NCBI GenBank assembly: GCA_002812745.2
Contig: NCSJ02000015.1
Coordinates: 62,001 to 126,000 of the forward strand
Source of the DNA: Scytalidium lignicola
Lineage: Eukaryota > Ascomycota > Leotiomycetes
Length of the DNA: 64,000 nt
Reading direction: 5' to 3'
A program made the translations under genes and the position numbers. Positions 24,301-36,532 of this stretch are shown piece by piece; position 1 is the first letter of the stretch, and each line of letters begins with the position of its first letter. A model generated the notes under the pieces. It searched no databases. It was given only the letters and a program-made list of their open reading frames with translations, and was not told where the DNA came from.

Positions 24301-25933
24301 CGTACTTGGAAGGAATTGTGTACAGGAACTGTTGATACGTGCCTTGATTTGCTTTGGTGTTCACTACTATGGTACAGTGCCACTGCTGTTGCTATCCTAG
24401 TTACTTGTCTCCAGATGTTTCCATCTCGCTTTTGATGCCAGTTCCTCAATTACTATCCAGTAGTGCCCTCCAATCCTCTATTCTAACATCTAGCTAGACA
24501 AGATCTAGCAATGTACTGTACTTGTACTCTCGATGCTTCCGAGGTTGTATTATCCACTTCTCCGAAAAAGGACCGTTGTGAGAAGAGCCAATGGCTTTGC
24601 AGCAAAATGTCATTTACTCAACTTGCGGTCATACTCACTTACTTACCTGCCTTCTTACTTTCTTTTTCTTCGCTTCGTTCCTATTCGCAGTTCCTGCTCG
24701 ATTACTCCGAGTGCCTTTCAACGGTGGTGTGTCTCATATCAATGCTTGTGCCTGTCTCCTTGGTGTTATAATCAATGCCTTGTTTGGTGTCTCGGAAAGC
24801 TAACTAAATCCAGACGAACCCTTCAATTGCAAAGATGGCGTTTTGCTGCAGTCTTTGCAATTGAAGGTTCCATCATTACCGTTCTGTATGGCTTCAGATG
24901 GGCGGCACATTGATGGAACTTGCTCTCGTGAGAAAAGCCTCGGCGTGGGATGGTTATTTGCTCTCTCGTCATCAATTATGGTAATGTACCTTGTAACATC
25001 GCTCCTGGAAACCAATGTAGGCACCAGAGAACCCGAAGAACGCCTCTTCAGCCATGTGATTTTTGTCGGTAACGTGGTAAATTCAATGGAGACTATTGAT
25101 AGGTAGGTTGTCTTCTGTCTTGGTATTATTATGGCCTATTCTCGTCGGGGTACCTTACCTGGTTAACTTCAACCCCGGCGAAGAAAGCGCCAGTCTGGAA
25201 CATCGGCCCTGGTCAGTCAAACGCTCTCATTTCACACCATGGTACCGTTTTCATAGACTCGTCATTATTCTCGGAGAACAAGGAAGCTATACCGGTACCT
25301 TGGCTACTGTAGACTCTCACACGCCACACAAAGGCACACAAACCAACATTGCATCTTACAAGGGGCTCATATCTCTCTTACACATCGCACATTATTATCA
25401 CCTCCTCGGTTACAGAAGGAGATTTTCCCAAACGATGGTCGAGTTTCGATCCTAACGCTGCAGCGGTTGACTTACTGTCCTCACCATCCTCTTCCGTTCA
25501 ACCCCCTTCCCTCCCTCCCCTTTCTCCAGGTCCCAGAATCCATCCCATGGGTACACAACTCTCCGTCTTCCCCCCTGTAAAAGACTGTTTAACAACGACT
25601 GTGGCTTTTGTCTCTGCTGGGATTCTTTTTGGTCGCTGCTCGCCTCTGGCTTCTCCTATCATCACCTGGTTTCTTGGGGGGTTGAAAGAAAAGAGGGAAG
25701 GGTCTGCTGCAGGATGGCGACATAATAATGACAATCCAAAGATCATATCCAGAGAATTTCTTTGTATAATACTACTACGAAGATCCATCCCCACCTTTTA
25801 GACATAACCTATTGATTGTCGATCTCTTCCATTTTGTTTCAATTTTGGACCACTCTCTCCCTCTCTCTTTAATCGCTGGGCGGGTTAAGAGAAATAGAAG
25901 ACCGGAAAGGAAGAAAGAGAAAAGAAAGGCAAC
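21400..25933. other. 4.5-kb divergent intergenic tract without a supported gene
   Basis: It lies between two genes transcribed away from each other. Many open frames of 60-190 codons occur on both strands, but none shows a known motif, a coherent exon chain or fungal coding bias. TACAGTA/TGTACAG words are frequent (for example 23050-23100). Pyrimidine-rich runs near 25480-25570 and 25850-25880 are typical of fungal core promoters and fit the PTH11-like gene to the right. A strong hairpin lies at 24820-24867. A long untranslated leader or a non-coding transcript is possible but not demonstrable here. Confidence 0.5.
24820..24867. repeat. Perfect 16-bp inverted repeat (hairpin)
   Basis: The left arm CCTTCAATTGCAAAGA (24820-24835) and right arm TCTTTGCAATTGAAGG (24852-24867) are exact reverse complements around a 16-base loop. 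In RNA this would be a stable stem. It sits about 1.1 kb upstream of the PTH11-like start codon. Confidence 0.85.
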
Positions 25934-27484
25934 ATGGAGGCAATTACAATGGAAGCGAGAGCGTTTTTGGAGCCACGAATCGATCTGGCTTCGGCCAACG
26001 TCAACACGAGGAAAACGACGGTGCTCGTCTCAACCACAATCGTCTTGGTCGTTTCTCATCTATCCTATATACTTCGTTTGTGGGCGCGGAAGAAGTCTAC
26101 TCAGAAGATCATGCCCGATGACTGGGTGATGGGAGCTGCTCTTCCATTCAGTTGGATTCCTGCGGTTTGTCTATACTATGGTGGGTTTCTAGGCCTTTTC
26201 TTTTTTTNCTTTAACCTTTATATTGTTATTCCCGTGACGCTCAATTTGGGAGCCCATTGATTAAGGTCAAAAAGAGTTATCTAAACTTACACCTTTTTTT
26301 ATTTAGGATTAACTGTCGGACTCGGCGAGCATCAGGGCGATGTGTCAAAGGCAGATCTCAAAAAATTCAATATAGTAAGTCGATCGCTGATCTCGCCCCC
26401 ACCACCGTAGTATTTTACGATGATCTCGACTAACAACACATCAAAAAAATTAAAGTCACTGTTTGTGCTTCAGAGAGGTAATCCGCCATGTCTATTCTGC
26501 ATCAAGACTTCCATCTTAATGTTCTATACCCGTATCTTCCGAACAAGTCGAACCTTCAGACGTGTGGCCCTCGGCGCCTGGATATACACATTACTATGGG
26601 CTATCGCTGCCTTCTTCAGCAACATGCTGCAATGTTTGCCCGTCTCCTTCTTCTGGGATAAGGATCAACCTGGATCTTGTCTTCCCAATGCTCTTATTAC
26701 CATTGGTCTTACTAATGGTGTGCTATCGTTCGTCGGTGATCTCTTCATCCTCGCTATGCCGGTTCCCATGGTTTGGAAGCTCCAGATCGATAAGAGGCGC
26801 AAATTAGCCCTCATTGGAATTTTCTTGCTTGGAGGATTGTGAGTATACCTGCACTAACTTGAAGAGAACTTTACTGATTATTGCGTTACAGCGTCTGCTT
26901 AGCCAGTGTTCTCCGTTTCATTGCCCTTCTCAGTATCAATGTTAAAGATATCACCTGTATGTATTCATCTTCCTTCCACTTGCCATTGCCTTCTCCGAAC
27001 CCCTAGCGGCCTTATTCTACTTTCTATTACTGAATCTCTTTCAGTCACCCAGGTTGACCCGGGTATTTGGACCTACCTCGAACTCGGCATCGGTATCACC
27101 TCTGGCAACTTGCCCCTTCTCCGGCCGCTATTCGGCAACTTGATGAAAGGCAATTCCAAAGACTATTCCTCCAACATCATTTCAAACGGACTAGCATCCG
27201 GCAATAGACTCGGTCCAAGCACACGATCGCGCAACCCACCCTTCGACCCAAACGGCTTTGAGCGCATGACCGACCGCGGCATTCCCGCAGACGACGAAAG
27301 CTTGGGAGATACAGGAAGCGAGATTGAACTACGTCGTGTTGGTGAGGGTATCAATGTCAAGACTGATATTAATATCAAGGTTGAGGAGCAGAGCCTAGAT
27401 CAACAGGACAGTCACACCAATGGACGAGGAATGGGCATGCAGGCAAAGGATGGCATTAGGACCATGGTTAAAGGGCTGATGTGA
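25934..27484 (+). CDS. PTH11-like seven-helix membrane protein (fungal rhodopsin-type domain, no CFEM)
   Basis: Exons 25934-26180, 26307-26374, 26456-26838, 26892-26956 and 27045-27484; 400 residues. The N-terminus is extracellular-like and short, followed by a first helix (VLVSTTIVLVVSHLSYILRLW), RKKSTQKIMPDDWVMGAAL, then more helices. Landmarks of this family are LTVGLGEHQGDV, CIKTSILMFYTRIF, QCLPVSFFWD and WTYLELGIGITSGNLPLLRP. No cysteine-rich CFEM domain precedes the helices. The C-terminal 130 residues are polar and presumably cytoplasmic. Members are candidate G-protein-coupled or surface-sensing receptors in plant-associated fungi; some are only structural relatives. An N base falls in intron 1. 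The start could also be the ATG at 25949. Confidence 0.8.
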
Positions 27485-30421
27485 GGAGTAGTAATGCTTG
27501 TGGGAGTTCCAGAGGATTTCTATGATTGAAAAACGTTTGTTACAATTAGTGCCTCCATCATTTTTTCCTTATGTTGTTTTTCCGGCATGTTTTCAGATAT
27601 ACCATGATAACTTCTCTAAAATGGTGCATGTATATGGATATAGAGAGAGACATGTATTTATGTATGATGAGTTCAGGTGTTTAGATTTTACAAGACGAGT
27701 TCCCTAAAAAAGAGAGGAATCATCGCACAAAAGAATAAACAAATTCAAGTTCATTCAGTCTTGCACAAGTGACAGTAAGAGGATGCCAACATTGCTCTAC
27801 TCTCCTTCCAGGAAAAGCCACCCCTCTCGGATTCACCAGTTCATAGAGAACCGCACCAAAATTTCCGTTGTTCCAGAGACGCCGGAGTTTCCGAATTTGA
27901 TATTAATATTAGTTACATAAAAGATCCACTCAATAATTATCTTTCGACGCTCTACCTCTCTAAACCATTCTTGTCACTGTAGATAAAATGTAACTGTGGA
28001 TATCAAATAAGGTGATATACTTCTAGGCCACCTTCCAGACTCTCCAATCCATACATATAAATCAACAGTACTAAGTACTAAGCAAAACTCCATCGCGGCG
28101 ATATTCCTGGTTGATCAGCTGGTGAAACCTGGTCCACGGGACATATAGACATGGTTTGTTGGTATAGAACGGCAAACGGTCAATAATACTGTATACCTGG
28201 CACATGCAGTTACGCTTAACGAGTAGCCGGGGTTGTCAAATATCTGACACATGTCATACCTAATCTCAATCTTCCCCCTTTGTTCTGGAATTTTGGCCAT
28301 TCAACGGGTTCCCTCCCCATTTTGAGAATGGGGTATTTTCTTCTTTTCGCATCCCTCCTTCGCTTGTGGCAGTTGAAGTTCTAATAATGATTGGGGGGTT
28401 CGGTTGGTGTATGTTTACATATTGGGCCGTACAAGATCACAACAATATATTTCGAGGATGCGACTCCATGCAGGTACCACACTACTACACCATCGTACGT
28501 TCTGCTTACTGCATGTGAAGAGGGAAAGGAGTTTGCATTTCATTGCCGAGAAGACATGGCATCCGGGGAAGAGGCATGCGTACCGTTATCACCTTCACCG
28601 TTGCATTGCAGAGTACCACGAGTTTTCCAATAGTCCTAATAGTACTGTAGGTGCATTAGAGGCACAGTGAGCCTTACTCATACACCCTTTCCCTGTTGTG
28701 TTCGGTTACGCAGTTGATACCTATTTGGATGCTTTACTTAATGGTGGCAAAGGAATGTCGTTCTTTGAGATGAACGTGGATCGTGCTCAAAGGTTACTAT
28801 TACTCAATGTTTCGGTTTCTAGCTGTAAGGATGTATGATCGTGGTCTGATTGATGACGGTGTCAACTTTCTCTGCTAGGAATTTAAACAGACATCTATGA
28901 ATGACTCGGTATAGCTAAAAGTTCGAAGAGAGTCAATGAAGAGTGGATCTAGTAGAGTGATTTAGTGGTAAGGAGCGTGATAAAACTCGTTACTGTACAA
29001 CAAAGCATTGTAGGACTACAATCACAGCTACTCGTACGATCCAAAAGAGAGGGAAACACACTTACTTTATGATGCATTCTAATGAATCATACAGAAGTAC
29101 CGAGGACAGGCTGTAATTATACATACATAAAGTTATGAACACTGATGCATGTACCTTCGTACCTGTAATAACCAATCATATGGTGAATCTGTTTGCGGCA
29201 TTTGTGGCGTCAGCCATGTGTATCAGACTACCAGTAGTCATAAGTAGACCCTGCAGACGCATAACGTGCGGAGGGAAAACGGTCCGGCGGTCTAAATCAC
29301 AGTGGAGATACTGGAATATTCACATTTCACGTGAAAGGCACATGATCTCTGCATTATCAGTTCTTGGGCAACTCAGGCATAAATGTTTATCATGGAGAAC
29401 TTAATTAAAATCAGCAAATTGTTACAAGTTAAATGTAACTAGAAATTTTAATTAATAAGTTATTTTATTTATTTTAAAATTTTATCAGTTATAATATCAC
29501 ATGATCAATAAACTAATAACAAAGTGTCAGATATTATGTTTATGCAATGCCCAGTAATTCCATTATTTGTATTACAAGAAGTTAAAAGATTCTATTCTTT
29601 ATCTTATCTATTAATTAATCTAATTATTTTTATAAAAGAATCAATTAAGTATTATATTATCTAATCTATTCTATATATGATCATTATTATTATTTGTACT
29701 TTGACTTTTTTTCTACGTTATAAGCCTTAATAACCTATTTTAATGAACAATATATTTACCAACGAGATTATGCTTTGCATCATCGACTACGTGGCCTGCT
29801 GAAATAATATGCAACTCCTCTTTCGTTAATCAACATGACTGAGAATGAGATGCGCAAGTCTAGCTTCATGATTTACTGCCGGTATCATCACACTCAAGAT
29901 CCTTCATTCCAGCTTCTCCAATTTCGTTGATTTTGCCGGTCGCAAGTGCACTTTCAACTCTACCGTTACTTTACTCCGCCGTTCATTGATTGAAGATAAC
30001 GACATTTCAGGCAGGAGTTCAAGAATCCCAGCTCAGCTACGGACAGTACATGACTCGGTCATTTCAAAGGCAGAGTTAAGGCAAGAGCCCTAGTCTGCGA
30101 TTCAAGACACGCGTTATACACGATGCTTTGTAGGATTAGAGAGAGAGGCCAGATAAGCAATCTAACTCTCATGCTTGAGGGCCTGATTTGCTTCCAATCA
30201 CAAATCCAGATAGATCAAGACCAAACTTGCCAGCCAATGGTTCGTCTCCACATTGCGATTATACAGAAATTCCAACCCTAACGGATGTCTCGGAGTTGGA
30301 TTTTACATTGAAGAGATGGAAGTAATTTGGACAAAGTAGACGTATACGAACATCTTCTACTACCGACACCTTGGAGGAGAGCGATTAATAACGTCAACAC
30401 GCCGGTGTTGAACCCTCGTTG
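27485..30421. other. Gene-poor intergenic region with an AT-rich island
   Basis: No supported gene. Bases about 29405-29760 are strongly AT-rich with long A/T runs, unlike the flanks, and look like an old mutated repeat. A frame from 29743 (MNNIFTNEIMLCIIDYVA then TGA) looks like the start of an F-box, too short to call. Confidence 0.5.
29405..29760. repeat. AT-rich island, possible decayed repeat
   Basis: Composition changes sharply to A/T runs with few G or C bases across about 350 bases, then returns to normal. No terminal repeats or protein remnants can be read. It resembles DNA hit by repeat-induced point mutation, but this is inferred from composition only. Confidence 0.4.
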
Positions 30422-33400
30422 TTACCGGCCGAAGATTCTTTTAAAGTTAAAGCGTCTTGATGCGCCACGATTGCCCTTGAGGGCTAAACGTAATTTCTTG
30501 AGCTCGTCCCCAAATGCGATTTGAAGCCATTGATCATTTAAAATCTTCGCTTCGATAAAGTCATCCATTTTACGAGTCCTAGCGGCACCATGAGAAAGGA
30601 AGGTCGTGAGGATAAGGAACCAATCACGACATGTGTCCTCTCCCTCTTGAGTAAGAGGGCGAGCAAGAGAAACTAGCTCTGGGACACAAAGATCAACGAA
30701 TGTAGTCCAGACCGAATTTTTCAAATTGAATGACTCTGGTTTCTGGTGTGGCAGGGAGCGGGTCCGTGCATTTGGATCTGCGCCATGTTCAAGAAGTAAC
30801 GCTACACATCTAGGGCTTGGTGTAGCTGGTCTGCTTTCGAGGAACCAGTCTTCCATGTCGGCCAGCTTCTGCAGGGACAAGTTGTAGAATCTTTCTATGT
30901 CGGCCTTTCTCTGCGGGGAGAGGTAGAAGGATCTTTCCATGTCGGCCTTTCTCTGCGGGGAGAGGGAGAAGGATCTTTCCATGTCGGCCTCGCCCTGCAG
31001 GAAGACGGAGACGGAGTTCATATCTCTTTTTATCGCCCGAAGAAGTGGGCTCATGCGGTCAATGGTTGCCTTCAGTGAAGGGCGCAAACGTTGACTATTC
31101 AGTTGTGCCTCGACAGAAAAATCAAAGCCACAATAGACAGTTAAATTGAGAAAGACATTTTCAAAAGGATAAAGAAAAAGCTGATCGCTCAAATTTCGGT
31201 TGAATTTATTCTTCCCATTGTAGTCAATAAACTGACAAAAGGTACGATGTAGCTCGTCCATGATCATTTTGACCTGTTCAATGTCTGTCGCCTTCCACGC
31301 GAAGAAAGCAGTTGAATATATTAAAAACCAGAATTCTCCGACGTTAATTGCCGGTTGAGAAAACTTTAGATGCAGGAGGAATGACTTGCTGAGCGCTAGT
31401 TCCGCATTGAAAGATGTTGGAGTACCAGTAAGTAATTTCTCCCAGATATTCGGTTTCTCCAGCCAGTCCCTCACTGATCTGTGAAGATAGCGTACCGTGG
31501 AGTGTCTAGATATAGAAACATCCATATAAATTTTCGAAGGCCTGTAATCAAGATTCAGCTTGTGTTCTATAGGTGGTTGTGCTAAGGCGGCATACGGTTT
31601 AATTACGAGATCTCCCACGTCTATATCCCACTCCAAGTCAGGCATAGGATTTCCAACCTCTAAAAGACCCTTGCATCGACTATTTAAGCGTCTTGCCATG
31701 ATTTTAATTTTATAGAGAGCTTCATCTTCCATCATGGGAGTGATATTCTCGGTCTTCGCTCTTGTAATATCGTATTCGTCTGCAAAGTAGAAACGAAGGA
31801 GAGACAGAGGTTCTAAACTAGTGCGGCACGCGCGGTTGATCTGGAATAGTTGAGAGGCATGGCTGAAGTGAGAAGGCTCTATGCTGTCAAGTATCTTCTG
31901 AAAAAGCCCTTCAAGATCGCCTGGTATGGTGTCTAACCGTACTTGGAGATCCGATATCCTATCTCCACTTGAGAGGCCTTCCAGCAACGACTGAACTACC
32001 AGATGGACCCATAGGAAAACACCCGATGCCCTCTCTGAAACGCTACTTATGAGGTCTTGGGCAAACTTCTCCTCATGTTTTTGGATTTCTGAAAACATGG
32101 AGTTGCCCTGGAATTTCTCGCTGATAAATAATTTGATATCTGGCTCGGTGAGGTCTTGAAGCCTAAGGCTTGGGACTGTCCTGAACTCTTCTTCAAACAC
32201 AACCCAAGGGCGACTCGATGTGCATATCTTGATTTGCGGTGAGGTGATGATATCTTTGAAAAGGTCGATAATATCCGTAGGTTTTCCATCGAACTCATCT
32301 AAACCATCAACAAAGAGGCAGAGTTTTGTTTCTTCAACACAGGCTTGTTTAAGCGCTCTGAAAGCTCGTCGAAGCTCCGGAAAGCTGAAATCATGGGGCC
32401 TCAGACCGAAAATTGCGTACATCTCCCAATCTCCAGGGAATAAAGAGGCAGCAAATGAAGGCTTCGAATACAAAATTTGACAGAGTAACGAGCGTAAAAG
32501 ACCTATTTGTGACATCTGCAAGCTGGTTCCGGAATTCCAAAAAAAGAATCCTGCTATAACCAGGCCCGATGTTGAGGCCCAGGTGTTAAGATTTTGAACC
32601 ATGCGTGGATCTCGATAGATGTATTTCATCAATGTTGACTTTCCGGAACCTGCTTTTCCTGTGATCCAATAGATGTCACTGTCACTTTGAAGCCAATCGA
32701 TAAAGCTTGACCAAGGCTTTTGTTCGGTTCCAGGGTCATGAAAGATCCATTCGAACGTCTTGCGATGCGCCTCCGCAATAGTATCCTCGCGGTCTTTCAT
32801 ATCGCCAAATCTTAAATGGTTAGTGACCAGCTTGGCAAAACGACGAATTGATTCTGATTCACTGTACGCGATGGAAGTCACCGCAGGATTAGAACTATCA
32901 TGTACCTTGTGCGATGCGTGGATTGCGAGCATAAGGTCATCTCGCCAATGCCTTTCCTCTTCAACGAAAGAGAGGAAGGTTTCTCCAATAGCTTTCTCAT
33001 ACTTGTGGGCTGCCAGCTGCGATCGAGCTGACGCTTCAACTTGCCCCCTAAAGTATCTTTAGCTCTTCCCCCCTCATAGCTGAAGAGACCCACCTACCGA
33101 AGAGACCCAAGGAGAAAGGGGACTAGGTCTTGCCTAAGCTTTTGCAGTTGTGATACTAAAGATTCAATGTGCCGTCGCTCGAGTTGAGCCGAAATGGCCA
33201 GCCGAAGACTTTCCCACTTCTTAAGGTTTCGGGAAATGCTGAGCTCCTTCAAGACGGCCAAGAGCTCTGTTCCTATCCGTCTACACTCATTGGCGATCTT
33301 GCGCACCTCAATATCGTTGGGGGTGAGAGGGCGATCCGTATTCTCCTGCCTGAGTGACCCGTCTAGATTATTGCATAGTTTCACCAGGCTCGTTGTGGAT

Positions 33401-33537
33401 TTGTCGAGATCCGCATATTCAGAGAGAATGCCCCCCGTAGAGTTGTGAATATCCCGTGCTGAAATAACAAGCTTAATACCAAAATCCAAGAACTGCGCTG
33501 CGGCAGCTGCAACCGAAAGAGCTGATAACGGGTCCAT
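30422..33537 (-). CDS. NLR receptor: HeLo-like N-terminal domain, NACHT, degenerate ankyrin-type tail
   Basis: Exons 33098-33537 and 30422-33047, joined over a 50-bp intron; 1021 residues. Residues 1-145 start MDPLSALSVAAAAAQFLDFG and have the form of the fungal STAND N-terminal (HeLo-like) domain, a putative membrane-acting death domain. The NACHT domain follows: AHRKTFEWIF, P-loop GKAGSGKS (about 277-284), Walker B LCLFVDGLDEF (about 390-400), then SSRPW, and the winged-helix part with SGVFLWVHLVVQSLL. The C-terminus is weakly conserved, with one ankyrin-like piece CVALLLEHGADPNAR and a short tandem repeat. A large repeat array is absent, so the sensor may be worn down or atypical. It is divergent from a trypsin-like protease gene 1.2 kb away. 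Confidence 0.85.
30850..31005 (-). repeat. 42-bp tandem repeat inside the NACHT NLR
   Basis: TTCYATGTCGGCC recurs at 30851, 30893, 30935 and 30977, exactly 42 bases apart. The repeat keeps the frame and encodes 14-residue units of the form ADMERSFxLSPQRK. Two units are almost identical; the outer ones have drifted. Copy number could vary between strains. Confidence 0.85.
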
Positions 33538-34774
33538 AATAGTTCAACACGCTTTGAACACGCGCGAGGCTTTGAGGGAGAAAGAATCCAAGTTTAATAT
33601 AATAACGTGGCGGGGTTAAGCTTAACGAGGCTGTGCGGCTTAGTTTAAGGCTGGTTGACGTCGTGTACAATTAATTGGCTGGATCAACACAAGCTCAAAT
33701 CCCACAGAAATGATTAGATTAACTCAAGTTCAAATTCAAGTTCTTTAACCATTTTCTCAGTTATTATACATACTCAAGTGTGATGCCGCGAAAGCTACTG
33801 GACGGGAGTTCTCGCACAGGGTCTTGGTACGTATGGAACGGATTTTCCTATTACAGTAATCGCATAGAGTATTTTAATTAATCCTAATATATTATATATT
33901 GGATACTAAGAAAATAATTATCAGCTTTATGTTTAACAATAAACTTCAAGATAATCGTTAGATTGGATGAAACAGTAACCAAGTACTTACGGAGGTCGCG
34001 GCAAAAAGTCATCGGAATCTGCCAAGAGACTGAGATGACGCTAAATAATTTGGCGTTGCGAGTGCCCTGTAATTATAGCGAGCTTTAGGCTACCGATGGC
34101 CCTGTAATATGCTGTAATTATAGTAGTCTTTAGGTACTTTGGTCACTGTAAGAGCCTGAAGTGGATTATATCATGTTATGGCACGTGCGTTACTAGCGCC
34201 TTGGCGGATTCCGATGACCTTTTTATAAAGCTTTTATAATGTGTTAAGTATATGGACTAGAAGACTGTATAGACATGAGAAGTGTAAAAGTGCGTAAAAT
34301 ATGGATTGGAGGATCTTTGAATGCTGCTGGAATCATAGCGATTTTTTGGTTGGTGAGATATCCGAAATCAGCCAATCAGAATTAGCGATGGCGTGTTTGC
34401 TAAGTACTCACTACATGGACTCACGTGGACTCGACTCACAACATACAGTCAGTTCACTTTAGAATATTGAGGAAAGAACGCGTCTTCTCAGAGCTCCACA
34501 GACACGCCTTCACTTTCATTTAGCAAGGCAATCACTCAGGTAACCTAACAATAATACTGCATCGTGGGTCGATACTCTCTTCCTTTTTCCATTCCACAAC
34601 TCTTTCGTCATACAATTCGCGTCGTACCAGTTTGAGTTCCAACATTTCAGGACTGGAAGTCTCCCAGTCCATACCTACATCTCGTTACTTCTCTAGTCCT
34701 CATCAGAAGCGCTTGCCAGTTGAATTCACAACTCTATCTATATATTCTCCAAACTTGTCTGCAATACATTGACA
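33538..34774. other. Divergent intergenic region between the NACHT NLR and the protease gene
   Basis: It holds the promoters of both genes. The part around 33860-33960 is AT-rich. No open frame of interest and no clear motif is seen. Confidence 0.5.
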
Positions 34775-36532
34775 ATGGAAGAAGACAAAGTTTCATGTCG
34801 AAATATCGATTCTTCAGAAGAATCAGGACACCTTGACTTCTCATCCCTTCTATCACCCTCTACTACGTCAGAAATTACCGATCCACGATCAGCTGTTTCT
34901 CCAGAGATGGAGCTTACACCAGAGGAGCAAAAACACGAGAGGAGTTTCTGGTACTTCGGACTTTCTAATAATCGATATGCCAATCCTCCACTCATCGCAA
35001 GGAGTTCCACCCATCCATTCCCATACCAAAACAACTCCTTTTCAAGAGCATTTCCGACAACTGAACAAGAGCCAGAACCCAAGAGGATTTTCGAGGTTGC
35101 ACGCCACGACATAATTGACGGGTACGATGCAGGCGTGCGATCAGCAGTTAGAGATTGCCTGAAAAACATTCCGTGGTATTCCATTGATGTCGTCCGTATT
35201 GGTTACGGAAAAACGACTTTTGAGAACCCAGTGGTTGTCCTCATCACCGCAGATATCACCAAAACTAATGACGAATATGCTCAAAGGGCTGTTGACGATA
35301 TCCATGATTTAATGATTCGGTGAGTGGATTGCAGGCTCCCTTCTGAACCACTTCTTTCTCTAGCCATTTGCTAACTTGTAATTTGAGCAATCACTGGAAT
35401 GACGTTCATGCCGAAATTAAAGGAGGAGTCCTTGATAAATGTGACGAAGAACGAGTCCCTCGACAAGTACCATACATTGGGACCAGTGTGGGAGCCCGCG
35501 AAACTGTGAATACTGGGGGATTGACTGGCACCTTATCTGCATTCCTCAAACTTGATGACGAAATCTGTGGCCTTACATGTCACCATTGTGTTAAATCCGA
35601 CAACGACAAAATGATCACGTCTGAAATTGTTGTCGATCAACCTTCAACAGGCGACTTTAAACGAGCAATTGAAAGTTTGAAAGCCGATATAGAAATGAAA
35701 CAGAAGCTATGCAAAATGTATGATGAGGACGAGCAGACTCGTATTGCTATCGACCGCCCATGGAGTGTACGTGTCAGACAAGCGGTTGAAGCAGATCGAA
35801 AGCTTTTACAAGATTACATCAGGGATTTGCCAACTCTGGAGACTTTCGACCCTACTTTTGGTACGGTTAATCGAGTATCTGGTATATCCAAGGATGAGGA
35901 GACTGGATTCATCAGAGACTGGGCCCTTATAACGCTGAACAAGGACCGTTTCATCAATACTAAGCCCCAAAACACTGTAAGTATGATTTCACATGGTTTC
36001 GAGTATTTTGATGCCTATGACACAAAAGCTAATCTAAACGTAGCCCCCAATCTTCAAAGTTAGCCTCGAAGATCAGAGGGCTATAGGTGCCGGAGCATAC
36101 ATTTTAAAACTCGAGGAAATAAATGAGAATGCTCCATTCGTCGAAATTGAGCAGGCTTTGAAGATAACTGGACCAGAACACCATATGGATATGAAAAGTG
36201 CAAGGGTACTTAAACATGGGCGGACAAGTGGATGGACTGGAGGATCTTTAAACCAGATACGTTCAGATTGTCGACGAGGATCATTGATCACCACTGAACT
36301 TTGCATCGTCAATCTACCTTCTGCAACAGCCTTTTCAAGTCCTGGAGATTCCGGATCGCTTGTTTTCGACGAGGGCGGTAGAGTTGTTGGGATGCTACAC
36401 AGCGGAAACAACATTGGAGAAGAGCCTAAGACATATTCAAATGAGATTACGTATGCGAGTCCGATGGAATGGTTATTGGAGGACATCAAAAAGGAGACAG
36501 GAGCTACTTCTGCGACCTTTAAGTTATATTAA
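34775..36532 (+). CDS. Trypsin-like serine protease, intracellular fungal type
   Basis: Exons 34775-35319, 35388-35976 and 36044-36532; 540 residues. Intron 1 has GCTAAC before its acceptor. There is no signal peptide. A polar N-terminus of about 70 residues is followed by a small alpha/beta region (VVVLITADITKTNDEYAQRAVDD), then the protease fold: GLTCHHC carries the likely catalytic His, RDWALI the likely Asp, and SPGDSGSLVF the nucleophile Ser (GDSGS), in the right order for a chymotrypsin-fold enzyme. LKHGRTSGWTGG lies between Asp and Ser. Related fungal proteins occur as stand-alone genes or fused to NLR-like domains. It is divergent from the NACHT NLR, which hints at, but does not show, a shared role. 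Substrate unknown. Confidence 0.8.

Noticed and set aside
24511..25110. Several 70-126-codon frames in the long intergenic tract
   Set aside because: All overlap in different frames, none has motifs, and no splice chain joins them.
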